This document shows, piece after piece, positions 11,732 to 20,418 of a DNA stretch of 64,000 bases (its first letter is position 1; each line of letters starts with the position of its first letter). The notes under the pieces are model-generated. The model was not told where the DNA came from. It did not search any database and saw nothing but the letters and a program-made list of their open reading frames with translations. The stretch comes from Bacteroidia bacterium (GTDB lineage: Bacteria > Bacteroidota > Bacteroidia > B-17B0 > Aurantibacillaceae), in NCBI GenBank assembly GCA_022841465.1, contig JALHRL010000017.1, positions 1 through 64,000 of the forward strand. The letters are read 5' to 3'. A program made the translations under genes and the position numbers.

Positions 11732-12394
11732 GTGATGATAAAACAAAAAATTAAAATTGTAATTACCGAAGATCAACCGGTAATTAGAAAAGCTTTAAAA
11801 TGCTTTATAGAATTAGAAAAAGACATGCAAATAGTTTCAGAAGCTTGCAATGGAAAAGAATTGCTTGAATTTCTGAAATTAAATTCTCCCGATATCGTTT
11901 TATTAGACATGAAAATGCCCTTAATGAATGGTTGCGAAGCATTGGAAATAATTAGTAAACGTTTCCCAAACACAAAAGTTATAATGCTTAGTATGTATGA
12001 TGACTTCAATTTAATTATTGATTTTATGACCAAAGGCGCAAGAGGTTTTGTTTCTAAAAACAATTCGCCTGAGTTTTTAGTGCAAGCAATTAGAGATGTA
12101 TACAAAGACGGCCATTTCTTTGATAAAAAAGTATCAGAAGCAATGTTGAATGGCTTATTAAAAGAAAAATCTATTAATCCTTATTTTGATGAACAAGCTT
12201 TATCGGGAAGAGAAACAGAAGTAATGAAAGAAATTTGTAATGGTTTAACAAATAATTCCATCTCCAAAAAATTAAATATCTCGGCTAGTACTGTTGATTT
12301 TCATAAAAGAAATATTTACAGAAAAACAAAGTCAAAAAACACCATTGACTTAATGAAATATGCAATTAAACATCAAATGATTTTAATTAGCTAA
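11732..12394 (+). CDS. NarL/LuxR-family response regulator
   Basis: A 220-residue two-component regulator. The receiver domain (about 7-125) has the acidic pair E13/D14, phospho-acceptor D59 in IVLLDMKMP, the conserved hydroxyl S87 and K109. A LuxR-type helix-turn-helix follows (about 155-215; LSGRETEVMKEICNGLTNNSISKKLNIS, shown in parts). It is therefore a complete DNA-binding regulator, activated by phosphorylation from a HisKA_3-type kinase such as the one at 17480. The two lie on either side of the pseudopilin operon, which suggests but does not prove that they regulate it. The 3' end overlaps the convergent peptidase gene by 12 bp. Confidence 0.93.
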   Translation: MMIKQKIKIVITEDQPVIRKALKCFIELEKDMQIVSEACNGKELLEFLKLNSPDIVLLDMKMPLMNGCEALEIISKRFPNTKVIMLSMYDDFNLIIDFMTKGARGFVSKNNSPEFLVQAIRDVYKDGHFFDKKVSEAMLNGLLKEKSINPYFDEQALSGRETEVMKEICNGLTNNSISKKLNISASTVDFHKRNIYRKTKSKNTIDLMKYAIKHQMILIS

Positions 12395-12859
12395 ATAACC
12401 AAACACTTTTTCATACACCATATAAATAGCATACAAAACCGAAACCATTCCAGCCAAAGGAATGGTTTTTGTTTTTGAGTTAAACATAAATGAAATTAGC
12501 AGAGCCAAAACAAATGAAATAGAATAGAAATAAAGCATATGCAATGGAGATAAAGTAATACCTACCGCAATAAAAACCAAAACGTCTCCCCAGCCAATTT
12601 TACTATCCAAAATTTTCTCAAATCTTTTGTTTTTTAAAAACAAATACAAATGCAGAACTAAATAGCAAAACAATAAATAGCTAAAGCAAAAAACTGTGTT
12701 ATCTAACATACTTCCCCATGTAAAATTTAACAAGTAACTCAAGGCAGAAGAAATTCCAAAAAGTAATATTAAAAATAAGTGAATGGCTCTGCCTTTAAAA
12801 TCTTGATAGCAAATTACGATAGAGCTGACAAAAATTAATATTAATAAAATCCAATTCAA
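12383..12859 (-). CDS. A24-type prepilin peptidase-like protein
   Basis: A 158-residue protein, almost wholly hydrophobic with about five or six membrane segments. It has the two aspartates of the A24 leader peptidases: D20 in CYQDFKGRAI and D92 in the GxGD signature (GWGDVL). It lacks the N-terminal methylase domain of full PilD and so matches the short TadV/CpaA-like form. Its job is to cleave the leader of prepilins on the cytoplasmic side of the inner membrane. It is the last gene of the pseudopilin cluster, 3 bp from the GspG-like gene. Confidence 0.85.
   Translation of the reverse strand: MNWILLILIFVSSIVICYQDFKGRAIHLFLILLFGISSALSYLLNFTWGSMLDNTVFCFSYLLFCYLVLHLYLFLKNKRFEKILDSKIGWGDVLVFIAVGITLSPLHMLYFYSISFVLALLISFMFNSKTKTIPLAGMVSVLYAIYMVYEKVFGYLAN
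12442..12478 (+). terminator. Intrinsic terminator inside the convergent coding sequence
   Basis: A 10-bp perfect stem (AAACCATTCC / GGAATGGTTT, 12442-12451 and 12459-12468) with a 7-nt loop is followed on the plus strand by TTTTGTTTTT-like sequence. It lies about 50 bp past the response regulator stop. The whole structure is within the coding sequence of the oppositely oriented peptidase. Confidence 0.7.
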
Positions 12860-12862
12860 TGT

Positions 12863-13285
12863 TTAATCCTTTGTAATTTCTTTTATTTCTTCGTCTTGAT
12901 TTACTTGCCAAACATTCAACTGACCATCTTGATCAAAATCAGTAACCGAAATTGCCTTTGCTACAAACGATTTATTACTGGCCTCTACAATTTCTATCTT
13001 ATAATTGGCCTTACCATCTTGTGTTACTAACTTTGATTGTTCATAGCCTAAATCATCAAGATTAGTAGTGTATTTAGAATTAATATAAAAGAAATTCTTT
13101 TGAAGGTTTAGTAAATGCTTTAACTGCATTTGAGCTTCCAATGATTTTGTTCTTCCAATTAAAGGCATTAGTTTAGGAACGGCCATTGAAAGTAATATTC
13201 CAATTAAAGCTAATACCAACAATAATTCAATTAAGGTCATACCATTAACCTTATACTGAATTGCTTTTTTAAATTTCGTTTTCAT
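12863..13285 (-). CDS. Type II secretion-like major pseudopilin (GspG-like)
   Basis: A 140-residue protein with a class III prepilin leader: basic N-terminus, cleavage site G15/M16, the conserved glutamate at mature position 5 (E20) and a hydrophobic helix (MTLIELLLVLALIGILLS). The C-terminal domain ends with an aspartate-rich stretch (DFDQDGQLNVW) like the calcium-binding tail of GspG and related pilins. Expected role: main subunit of a periplasmic pseudopilus, processed by the adjacent A24 peptidase and assembled with the GspF-like platform encoded just upstream. Confidence 0.85.
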   Translation of the reverse strand: MKTKFKKAIQYKVNGMTLIELLLVLALIGILLSMAVPKLMPLIGRTKSLEAQMQLKHLLNLQKNFFYINSKYTTNLDDLGYEQSKLVTQDGKANYKIEIVEASNKSFVAKAISVTDFDQDGQLNVWQVNQDEEIKEITKD

Positions 13286-13303
13286 TTTGTGTTTATTAAT
13301 TAA

Positions 13304-14464
13304 TTAAAAACTTCCTGTACTCATTTCAAACATGGGTAAATACATTGCCACTAATATAAATCCTACAAATAATCCTAATATTATTATAAATAGGGGCTCT
13401 ATTAACTTACCCAAAACCGCTTGCTGATGCTCTATCTCTGCCGAATATTGTTTGTGCAATTTTTCAAAAATAACTTCCGGTGCATTCACTTCTTCACTCA
13501 ATTTTATTAAGGCTACTAATTTTGTTGGAAATATTGAATGTTGAGCCAAACTTTCATTCAGCAATTTTCCTTCATTTACTACTTCTCTTTTTACAACTTC
13601 TAATGCTTTCTCCATAGGGTAATACTCAATCATGTTTTTTACTAAATCTAGAGCATCATTTATCATAACCCTTGCCCCTACTAGCAATTTCATACTTTGA
13701 CAAAACCTTGCCAAATATATTTTCTGAATTAACTTATTTATAACAGGTATTCGCAAAAATAATTTGGAGGTGAACTTACGATACCACTCTTTTGTAGATT
13801 GTGTTTTATGTAAAATGAAAATAGATAATACAATAAACAATATAACAGAAAATATTGAACCACTTTTGTTACTTAATTTAATAAGGAATTTTGTGATTTC
13901 AGGAAGCTCTCCACCTGTTTGTGTAAAAACATCACTAAAAATAGGCACAACATAAGCCAGCATAAAATAAACTATTAAAATGGCCATACTAATTACAACA
14001 ACCGGATATGTAAGCACCCCAACAATTTGTCTTTTTAACTGAATGCTTGATTTATAAAAAGAACCTAATTCTATTAATACTTCCGGCAATTTACCCGACT
14101 CCTCCCCTATCTTTATACTTTGTGATTCGTACTTAGAAAAAATAGCTGAATGGGCTTCAATTGCTTGATAAATACTTTTCCCACCTATAATATCGTTTTT
14201 AATTTGTTGTAATAAAAGCTTGTGTTTTTTATTAATAATGTCTTCTTCTATAATCTCAAATGATTTTTTTATATCTACCCCTGTTGAAAGCAATAAACCG
14301 AGCTCAGAATAAAAGGCTTCCTTTTCTTTAGCTGCAAACTTCTTCTCTAAAAAAGATATTTCAGTATTTAAAACATCAGATAAGTTTTTTCTATCCGATG
14401 TTTTATCAAGATTTAAACTTTTAGTTGTTCCAACCGAATATTTCGCTAAATCAATTTGTGCCAT
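13304..14464 (-). CDS. GspF/PilC-family inner-membrane platform protein
   Basis: A 386-residue protein with two copies of the T2SF domain: residues about 48-170 (EAFYSELGLLLSTGVDIKK, GEESGKLPEVL) and about 245-370 (FCQSMKLLVGARVMINDAL). Three strong membrane segments lie near residues 155, 205 and 360. This is the usual size and layout for the assembly platform of type II secretion and type IV pili, where it links the ATPase to pilin insertion. No GspE/PilB ATPase is in this window, so it must be elsewhere. The start overlaps the preceding pseudopilin gene by 14 bp, indicating translational coupling. Confidence 0.9.
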   Translation of the reverse strand: MAQIDLAKYSVGTTKSLNLDKTSDRKNLSDVLNTEISFLEKKFAAKEKEAFYSELGLLLSTGVDIKKSFEIIEEDIINKKHKLLLQQIKNDIIGGKSIYQAIEAHSAIFSKYESQSIKIGEESGKLPEVLIELGSFYKSSIQLKRQIVGVLTYPVVVISMAILIVYFMLAYVVPIFSDVFTQTGGELPEITKFLIKLSNKSGSIFSVILFIVLSIFILHKTQSTKEWYRKFTSKLFLRIPVINKLIQKIYLARFCQSMKLLVGARVMINDALDLVKNMIEYYPMEKALEVVKREVVNEGKLLNESLAQHSIFPTKLVALIKLSEEVNAPEVIFEKLHKQYSAEIEHQQAVLGKLIEPLFIIILGLFVGFILVAMYLPMFEMSTGSF

Positions 14465-14966
14465 TTGAAATACTTTGTTCTAACTTCATTTTAACTGAAG
14501 AATCGTGTTGTTTACTTAAAACATAGATAAATTGCTGTTTATTGTATTCTAATTTAAAAGACAAGTGATTAACCAAAACATTATTCAAAATCGGCGAACT
14601 CATTACTTCATACGTTTTCTGTACATCTTTAATTTTAAAATGAAAGGTATCTGTTCTGTTATTTTTACTAAGCAATACAACTGATTCTTTCAACTCAAGT
14701 TGCGAAAGCAAACTATCTTGTCCAATAATAAAAGTATTTTCATTCTCTTCTTTGAATAAACTTGAATTTAAAGCCTCATAATCCATTCTAGTTTTAAAAT
14801 AAACAAATTCATTTAAAAATTTATTGTTCTCTTTATAGTTATAAAAAAGTTTCTGAATGTATGTTAGTGTTGAATAGGATAAGGTTAAACACACTGTTGT
14901 TAATGCCAGTGTTACCAACAATTCTGCAATGGTAAAGCCTTTTAATTTATTTAATTTATACCCCAT
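14451..14966 (-). CDS. Minor pseudopilin (GspJ-like position)
   Basis: A 171-residue protein with a clear prepilin leader: KLKG cleavage site (G10/F11), FTIAELLVTLAL, and glutamate at mature position 5 (E15). The remainder is a soluble beta-rich domain without further motifs. Size and order suggest a minor pseudopilin of the GspJ type, but the assignment to J rather than H is only positional. It overlaps the preceding gene by 1 bp and the following GspF gene by 14 bp. Confidence 0.8.
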   Translation of the reverse strand: MGYKLNKLKGFTIAELLVTLALTTVCLTLSYSTLTYIQKLFYNYKENNKFLNEFVYFKTRMDYEALNSSLFKEENENTFIIGQDSLLSQLELKESVVLLSKNNRTDTFHFKIKDVQKTYEVMSSPILNNVLVNHLSFKLEYNKQQFIYVLSKQHDSSVKMKLEQSISNGTN

Positions 14967-15340
14967 TATCCTCCAATGTAAACTAGCTGCTCTGCTTCCT
15001 GAATTTTCTTTTGTTCCGAATCAAAAACCAATATCCTAAGTACATAGCAATCTTTAAAATACTCGTGCGTTGAATAAACTCGCTTAACCGTAAACTCTTC
15101 TTCCTTTGCTGAAAAATCACTGATATTTTTTTCTAACAGTGCCAAACGAGTGTGTTTTTCTATTAACTCCCCTGCCTTCACTTTAAAAAACGGCAAACTG
15201 CTTTTCTGTATATTTAAATAAATTACAACAGCTAAAGCAGAACAAAAAGTTAATATGGCCATTGCTATTATAACTTCCATAATGGTACTACCCTTCACTT
15301 TTTTATTTCTGCTAATTCTTATCATGTCCTTTTGCAACAA
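14966..15340 (-). CDS. Minor pseudopilin (GspI-like)
   Basis: A 124-residue protein with a prepilin leader (KVKG cleavage at G17/S18; STIMEVIIAMAIL; glutamate E22 at mature position 5) and a short C-terminal domain. Its small size fits GspI-type minor pseudopilins that start pseudopilus assembly. It overlaps the upstream GspK-like gene by 19 bp and the downstream one by 1 bp. Family by motif is firm; the exact subtype is inferred. Confidence 0.8.
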   Translation of the reverse strand: MLQKDMIRISRNKKVKGSTIMEVIIAMAILTFCSALAVVIYLNIQKSSLPFFKVKAGELIEKHTRLALLEKNISDFSAKEEEFTVKRVYSTHEYFKDCYVLRILVFDSEQKKIQEAEQLVYIGG

Positions 15341-16596
15341 CTTAATTTCACGTTTTTATCAAACACCGGTGGAACAGAAATTAAAGCCGAGTACTTCGCT
15401 GGATTAATTTCGCAGGAAAGAATATGATTTTCATAAACTGCCGAAGGCGTTTTTAATAATAAAGAACCTGCATAAACGTTTGCATTCACCTCACCTTGTA
15501 AATGCAAATAGTCAGATGAATAAACAAACCCGTTCACCTTTGAACTGGCGTTTAATTTCACCATAACTTTCTTATCACTCATTTTACTTTCACTTAATGC
15601 TATAATACCTCCATTAAAAACGCAATCTTCACTTAATTCTACATATCCAATACCTTCTCTAACTTTTCCTTCGGGCTTTAGAACAAAAGAACTCGGGTAA
15701 TTAAATACGCAAGATTTAAAAGCCAAAATACTATCGGAAGCAATAACATGTAACGTACCATTAAATCCTTCTTTAAATTTGACATTGCTACCAATAATTA
15801 ATATGTCATTTAACTTACAAGTACTATCAATTTCTAAATTATCGGCAATAATTTTAATATTACCACTCCATTGTACCTTAGATAATTTTGAAACGCTATT
15901 TTGATAAACAATTGTCTTATTGGTAAATGGATTGAACAAAATATTTGGTAATACACCAACTATACTATCTGTAATTAAATCAATTCCTTTCATTTGATTT
16001 CCTATTCCTTCTTTGAATGCGGAACTAATTTGATTTATTTCTATAGGTGATTTTTTTATAAAAATTTGATTTCCTGATGAACCTGTGTAACTCTGTCCTT
16101 CAATAAATGCCGGCTTAATACCGGCTGATGGCAAATAACAGTTGGCTTTAAAATTAATAACACCTGCCATACCAATTGGCCTGCTTTTATCTGCAACAAC
16201 CAACCCGGTATCTTTACTCATATGGGTTCCATAAAATGCAGAAGTACTTAATGAATGATGTCTGTTTTTAGTATAAACTTTAATTTGCAAAAATGCTCCC
16301 CAGTAAGTTTTACTTATTTTAATGGAATCATCATTGTAGGTGTTCTTTATCCAACTATTTGAATTATTAAAATAGGCCGATTGAGCAATCGCCTCTCCAC
16401 TTTTTAAATTCATTAATAATTGATTTGATTGTGCGAATTCTGTAATAATACGTTGATTAAAACTGCCAAGCATTATAAACATGCTTAACATAACTGCAAT
16501 TACAATTGAAATAATAATAGCAATATACAGAGCCCCTCCCTTCAGTTTATACTGTAGAATTTTTAAACCGTTTTTTTTATTTATCCATTTTTTCAC
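15322..16596 (-). CDS. Large pseudopilin-like protein (GspK-like position)
   Basis: A 424-residue protein with a leader-like start (QYKLKG/GALYIAIIIS). The glutamate normally at mature position 5 is absent, as in GspK tip pseudopilins. The mature part is large, with many short beta strands and a repetitive middle (about 240-390) that looks like a right-handed beta-helix of the kind seen in bactofilin-like or polymer-forming proteins. The C-terminus has a CC pair. It probably caps the pseudopilus. It could instead be a lineage-specific surface protein that shares the secretion leader. Confidence 0.65.
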   Translation of the reverse strand: MKKWINKKNGLKILQYKLKGGALYIAIIISIVIAVMLSMFIMLGSFNQRIITEFAQSNQLLMNLKSGEAIAQSAYFNNSNSWIKNTYNDDSIKISKTYWGAFLQIKVYTKNRHHSLSTSAFYGTHMSKDTGLVVADKSRPIGMAGVINFKANCYLPSAGIKPAFIEGQSYTGSSGNQIFIKKSPIEINQISSAFKEGIGNQMKGIDLITDSIVGVLPNILFNPFTNKTIVYQNSVSKLSKVQWSGNIKIIADNLEIDSTCKLNDILIIGSNVKFKEGFNGTLHVIASDSILAFKSCVFNYPSSFVLKPEGKVREGIGYVELSEDCVFNGGIIALSESKMSDKKVMVKLNASSKVNGFVYSSDYLHLQGEVNANVYAGSLLLKTPSAVYENHILSCEINPAKYSALISVPPVFDKNVKLSCCKRT

Positions 16597-16598
16597 TT

Positions 16599-17276
16599 TT
16601 ACGTATGAACAACTTTATTCTTCTTTAACTCGGTTTTAGAATCTTTCTTTTTATTCTTAAGCTTTTTCTCTTTCTTAGGCTTTTCCTTTCGTTCAGGGTT
16701 TATTTCTTTTTGCTTTTTTTCTTTTACTTTTTTCGGTTTAGGGACCAGTTCCATACCATTCTTATATTTCTTTTTATCAATAACATTACCACTTGAATTA
16801 TAGGTAATAAAAGTTCCGTTCAGTTTATCATTTTTAAAATTACCTTTAGCCATTAACTGTCCCATATCATTATAAATACAGTATTTTCCGGTTTTAACCC
16901 CATTCTTCCAGGTAATTAACTCTCTTAAGCTTCCATCAGAATACCAAAACTTCCACTCTTTGTGTTTAACACCGTATTTAATTGTTCCCTGCTCTTTTAA
17001 TTGATTGTTTAAATAAAATGATTTGTAAAACCCGTGAATTAACTTTCCGTCATACCCACCCTTAGTTTCCATTATTTTTTGTGATGAATACCATAAGTAA
17101 GTCAATTCACTTTTAGCATCCATTTTTTTATTAGTAGAAAGCATTTGTGTTTTAATAGTACAGTCATCGTGATTTACCGTAATATTAAAACTCTTCATTT
17201 TTGAAGGCTCAATAGGCAATTGCGCATTTAAACATGCAATAAAATGAATAATTATATATATAAATAAATATCTCAT
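16599..17276 (-). CDS. MORN-variant repeat protein (YwqK-like), secreted
   Basis: A 225-residue protein with a signal peptide (residues 1-18). It carries several 22-24 residue repeats of the MORN-variant type (GFYKSFYLNNQLKEQG, KEWKFWYSDGSL, GKYCIYNDMGQLMAKG, GTFITYNSSGNV). The last 50 residues are extremely lysine- and glutamate-rich. It is the first gene of the minus-strand pseudopilin cluster, 2 bp upstream of the GspK-like gene. Such repeats are common in Bacteroidota secreted proteins, but their biochemical role is not established. The basic tail may bind polyanions, which is conjecture. Confidence 0.75.
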   Translation of the reverse strand: MRYLFIYIIIHFIACLNAQLPIEPSKMKSFNITVNHDDCTIKTQMLSTNKKMDAKSELTYLWYSSQKIMETKGGYDGKLIHGFYKSFYLNNQLKEQGTIKYGVKHKEWKFWYSDGSLRELITWKNGVKTGKYCIYNDMGQLMAKGNFKNDKLNGTFITYNSSGNVIDKKKYKNGMELVPKPKKVKEKKQKEINPERKEKPKKEKKLKNKKKDSKTELKKNKVVHT

Positions 17277-17479
17277 GAAGTGGAAGTAGTAAATTTATAA
17301 AGAATAAAAATTAAAAACACCTACGTAAACACATAGTATCTTACGCTAAAAAAAGCAGGTTACATGTTTTAACACTTAAATTTGATAGAGAAATTTTCTT
17401 AAATTAACGTGGTGAATTTTATTAATTAAGCTTATGTGTATTTTACAAAATTAAATAGTTTTTCTAGCTGCATTAACAA

Positions 17480-18556
17480 ATGGCATTAAAGAATAATATC
17501 CATCTTAACTCTAGAAATCAAAATACAATAAATGTGTTCTATTTATCCATCTTTCATTCTATTAACGATGCTATTTTAATTTTAAATAAAAAAGGTGAGA
17601 TAATTGATGCAAATAAAACAGCAACAAAATTACTTCGAAAAAGTTTTAGCGCACTTAAAAAAACTCCATTAACAAGTATATTTATTCGCGACAATTCTAA
17701 TAATTGCTTTAAATTATTACAAGCAATTAAATCTTCAAAAAACAACTTCCATTGCAAGAATTTTATAACTGTTAATAAGGTTATTTATTTTCCTGCCTCT
17801 ATAGAACTCACAAAATTTGTAAGTGAATTTGATTCAAAAAATTATTTCATAATGGAAATAAAAGATATTTCTAACCAAATAATTAATGAAGTAAAAGAAA
17901 GAAATCTTATCATTTCAGCACAAGAAGAAGAACGTTGCAGATTATCTGCCGACCTACATGATTCATTAGGTCAAGAAATAAATGCCGTTAAAACTTATGT
18001 TGCGGTAATGGGTAAAATGAACTCTAATGAACCACAGTTTAAAGAAGCGATTGATGAATGCACCACAATTTTGTTAAAAGCAACAAAACTAATTTCAGAA
18101 CTTTGTTTTAATTTAATGCCTAAATCTTTAGAAAAAGGGAATTTACTTTATGCCATAGAAGAGCTAGTTGTTAAATTAAGTAAAGTGTATAAGGTGAAAT
18201 ATAATTTCCCTAACTTTGACATTAAGTTAAGTAAAGAAAATCAAGTAAACCTTTTTAGAATAATTCAGGAGTTTATTAGTAATAGTATAAAACATTCTGA
18301 ATGCAATACTATCACAATTTATATTCAGGAAACAAGCAAAGGTTTGGTAATAAAATTAAAAGATGATGGAAAAGGATTCAATATTAAAACAATTAAAAAA
18401 GGAAATGGCATTTACAATATTCAATCAAGATTAATCTCCATTCAAACTGAGTACAAATTTATAAGTACAAAAAACAAAGGAACAGAGCTAGTAATTAAAT
18501 TTTCTGATCAAAAAAATAAAAATACTAATAGCAGACGATCACAAAGTAGTTCGTAA
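17480..18556 (+). CDS. PAS-containing HisKA_3-type sensor histidine kinase
   Basis: A 358-residue protein with no membrane segment, so cytosolic. Residues about 18-130 form a PAS-like domain (FHSINDAILILNKKGEIIDAN). The dimerisation/phospho-acceptor domain has H160 in EEERCRLSADLHDSLGQ, the NarX/DesK type. A GHKL ATPase domain follows, with N box IQEFISNSIKHS, G1 DDGKGF and G2 GNGIYNI. The class normally pairs with NarL-family regulators such as that at 11732. The 3' end overlaps the receiver gene that follows in another frame, which indicates coupling. Confidence 0.92.
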   Translation: MALKNNIHLNSRNQNTINVFYLSIFHSINDAILILNKKGEIIDANKTATKLLRKSFSALKKTPLTSIFIRDNSNNCFKLLQAIKSSKNNFHCKNFITVNKVIYFPASIELTKFVSEFDSKNYFIMEIKDISNQIINEVKERNLIISAQEEERCRLSADLHDSLGQEINAVKTYVAVMGKMNSNEPQFKEAIDECTTILLKATKLISELCFNLMPKSLEKGNLLYAIEELVVKLSKVYKVKYNFPNFDIKLSKENQVNLFRIIQEFISNSIKHSECNTITIYIQETSKGLVIKLKDDGKGFNIKTIKKGNGIYNIQSRLISIQTEYKFISTKNKGTELVIKFSDQKNKNTNSRRSQSSS

Positions 18557-18971
18557 AGCCCTAAGTGTTGCCTTAGAGTTCCAAAACTCTTTTATTGCAG
18601 AAATAGCAGAAGCTGAAAATGGAAAAAAAGCACTTGAACTTATTAAAAAAGAAACATTTGATATTGTTTTAATGGACATCAACATGCCTAAACTAAATGG
18701 CATTGAAACAACAAAATTCATTACAGATAATTATCCAAAAACAAAAGTTATTGCTTTTACCCTACATAACGAAAGTTATATTGCAAAAGAAATGTTAGAA
18801 GCGGGTGTTAAAGGTTACTTGTTAAAAAATACGGATATTACAGAAATAACAAAAGCAATTTTAACTGTAAATAATGGTGGTATTTACATCTGTAAAGAAG
18901 TTGAACCTATTATCCGAAACAATAAAACATTAAAAAAACTATTTAATAAAAATAAGCCACGTAAAAAATAA
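18504..18971 (+). CDS. Receiver-only response regulator, probable CTG start
   Basis: The frame encodes a receiver domain (155 aa) with acidic pair D11/D12, phospho-acceptor D58 in IVLMDINMP, T86 and K108. No ATG, GTG or TTG lies between the upstream in-frame stop at 18492 and the essential acidic pocket. CTG at 18504 gives the N-terminus MIKKIKILIADDH, typical of the family, so CTG initiation is preferred. The first ATG (18672) would delete half the domain. The protein ends in a basic tail (LFNKNKPRKK) where NarL regulators continue into a DNA-binding domain. It is therefore receiver-only, perhaps a phosphate sink or a truncated regulator. It overlaps the kinase gene by 53 bp. Confidence 0.75.
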   Translation: MIKKIKILIADDHKVVRKALSVALEFQNSFIAEIAEAENGKKALELIKKETFDIVLMDINMPKLNGIETTKFITDNYPKTKVIAFTLHNESYIAKEMLEAGVKGYLLKNTDITEITKAILTVNNGGIYICKEVEPIIRNNKTLKKLFNKNKPRKK

Positions 18972-19057
18972 GTTTGGCATTAAAATCTCTTCACCTTATC
19001 AATTTATTAAATATTTCTCGCTTTTTCACCAAGTCACTAAACCAGTCGTTTTTAACT

Positions 19058-19105
19058 AAAATATATTTTATATAATATATAATTATATTTTATAAAATAT
19101 ATTTT
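19058..19105. repeat. AT-rich inverted repeat upstream of Sir2 gene
   Basis: Two perfect 15-bp arms (AAAATATATTTTATA at 19058-19072 and its reverse complement at 19091-19105) are separated by 18 bp. The region also contains an 18-bp contiguous palindrome at 19084-19101. The arms match the halves of the palindrome downstream of the gene (20419-20448). It could be an operator or an element boundary. Confidence 0.7.
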
Positions 19106-19168
19106 CTAACACTAACTCAAGTTTAATTATAATACACTATTTTTAAAATATATTAAACTGAAGGCAGA

Positions 19169-19999
19169 ATGGATTATTTAATAAGTGAAAATATTGAAAA
19201 AACGGTAAGTTTAATTAAAAACGCGGAAGCAATTGCCATTTTTGCAGGTGCAGGTATGAGTGTTGATTCGGGTTTAGAACAATACAGGGGTGAAAACGGA
19301 CTTTGGACAAAATCTGTTACTATAAATAATAAAACTTATAAGTTTGAAGACCTTTTAACACATATTGCTTTTGAAGAAACACCATACGAAGCCTGGGGTT
19401 TTATTGGAAATTTAATTGAAAAATATAAAAACACTCAACCACATTCCGGTTATTATCAATTATTAGAGCTTTTAAAAAACAAAGAATATTTTGTTATTAC
19501 CTCTAATTGTGATGAATATTTTAAAAAAGCCGGTTTTTCTCATGAAAAAATTTACGAATGCCATGGTTCTATATTTAATATGCAATGTTTAAACATAAAA
19601 GAACGTGGAATTCATGAAACCAGTCCAATAAAATTAGATAAAAACTCGCATTTAGCATTAGACCCTTTACCAAAATGTCCAAAATGTGGTGAAAATTGTC
19701 GACCAAACATTTATATGTTTTACGATTGGTTTTGGGAATCGCAAAATTCAGTAAAACAACAAATAAATTATAATAACTGGCACAAAAACATATTAAAAAC
19801 AACCGATAAAATAGTGGCAATTGAAATTGGAGCCGGTAAAACTATAAATACTATACGTAAACTGTGTGAAAAATTTACCGAAAATAAGCACCCATTAGTT
19901 AGAATTAACCCGCATGACTGTGAAATTGTTTGTAAAAACCAAATTTCAATACCTGATACAGCAAAAAATGCAATTTCAGCTATTTCCGGTTTTATTTAA
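19169..19999 (+). CDS. Sir2-family NAD-dependent protein deacylase
   Basis: A 276-residue protein with the sirtuin signatures: NAD-binding GAGMS (27-31) with SG at 34-35, TSNCD (111-115, in place of the usual TQNxD), catalytic histidine H132 in ECHGS, and zinc-ligand candidates C140, C170, C173 and C177. The Rossmann GxG (221-223) and the RINP segment complete the fold. The chemistry is removal of acyl groups from lysine using NAD+, or NAD+ hydrolysis in defence sirtuins. No effector domain is fused. It stands alone at the edge of the accessory region between matching AT palindromes, so recent acquisition is plausible. Confidence 0.88.
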   Translation: MDYLISENIEKTVSLIKNAEAIAIFAGAGMSVDSGLEQYRGENGLWTKSVTINNKTYKFEDLLTHIAFEETPYEAWGFIGNLIEKYKNTQPHSGYYQLLELLKNKEYFVITSNCDEYFKKAGFSHEKIYECHGSIFNMQCLNIKERGIHETSPIKLDKNSHLALDPLPKCPKCGENCRPNIYMFYDWFWESQNSVKQQINYNNWHKNILKTTDKIVAIEIGAGKTINTIRKLCEKFTENKHPLVRINPHDCEIVCKNQISIPDTAKNAISAISGFI

Positions 20000-20023
20000 A
20001 ACAAAAATAAGCCCTTACAAATA

Positions 20024-20187
20024 CATTTACATTTTCATTTACACTGTTTTTACATATAAAAATTAAATTTTAATGCTTAAAAATACCTGTTTTTTATAAA
20101 AAACTCATTTACATTTTCATTTACACTGTTTTTACATATAAAAATTAAATTGTAATGCTTAAAAATACCTTTTTCATAAAAAACACA
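20024..20187. repeat. Tandem direct repeat, 82-bp unit, two copies
   Basis: The unit beginning CATTTACATTTTCATTTAC at 20024 recurs at 20106. The copies are nearly identical until the 3' end of the unit, differing at one T/G and a few bases in the T-rich tail. It looks like a recent duplication. No coding potential is seen. Confidence 0.85.
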
Positions 20188-20418
20188 TTCAATGTATTTC
20201 AAATTTTTTCATTATAATAAAGTCACAACTAACAACACCCTTTAAATGTTACTATAATTTTTACATGAATACGGTTTTTTCACCAGTAATTCATTATAAT
20301 TATTATCCACCATATATAAAAATTTACTGAATTATTAAATTTACACTGTGAAATACCAAAACAGGTATATTTTTTACGTATAAATAAATTATTACGAATA
20401 CCATTTTATCGATGCCCA

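Noticed and set aside
18510-18516. Programmed -1 frameshift joining the kinase to the receiver
   Set aside because: The receiver is in the +1 frame relative to the kinase, so a standard -1 slip on the A7 run would not reach it.
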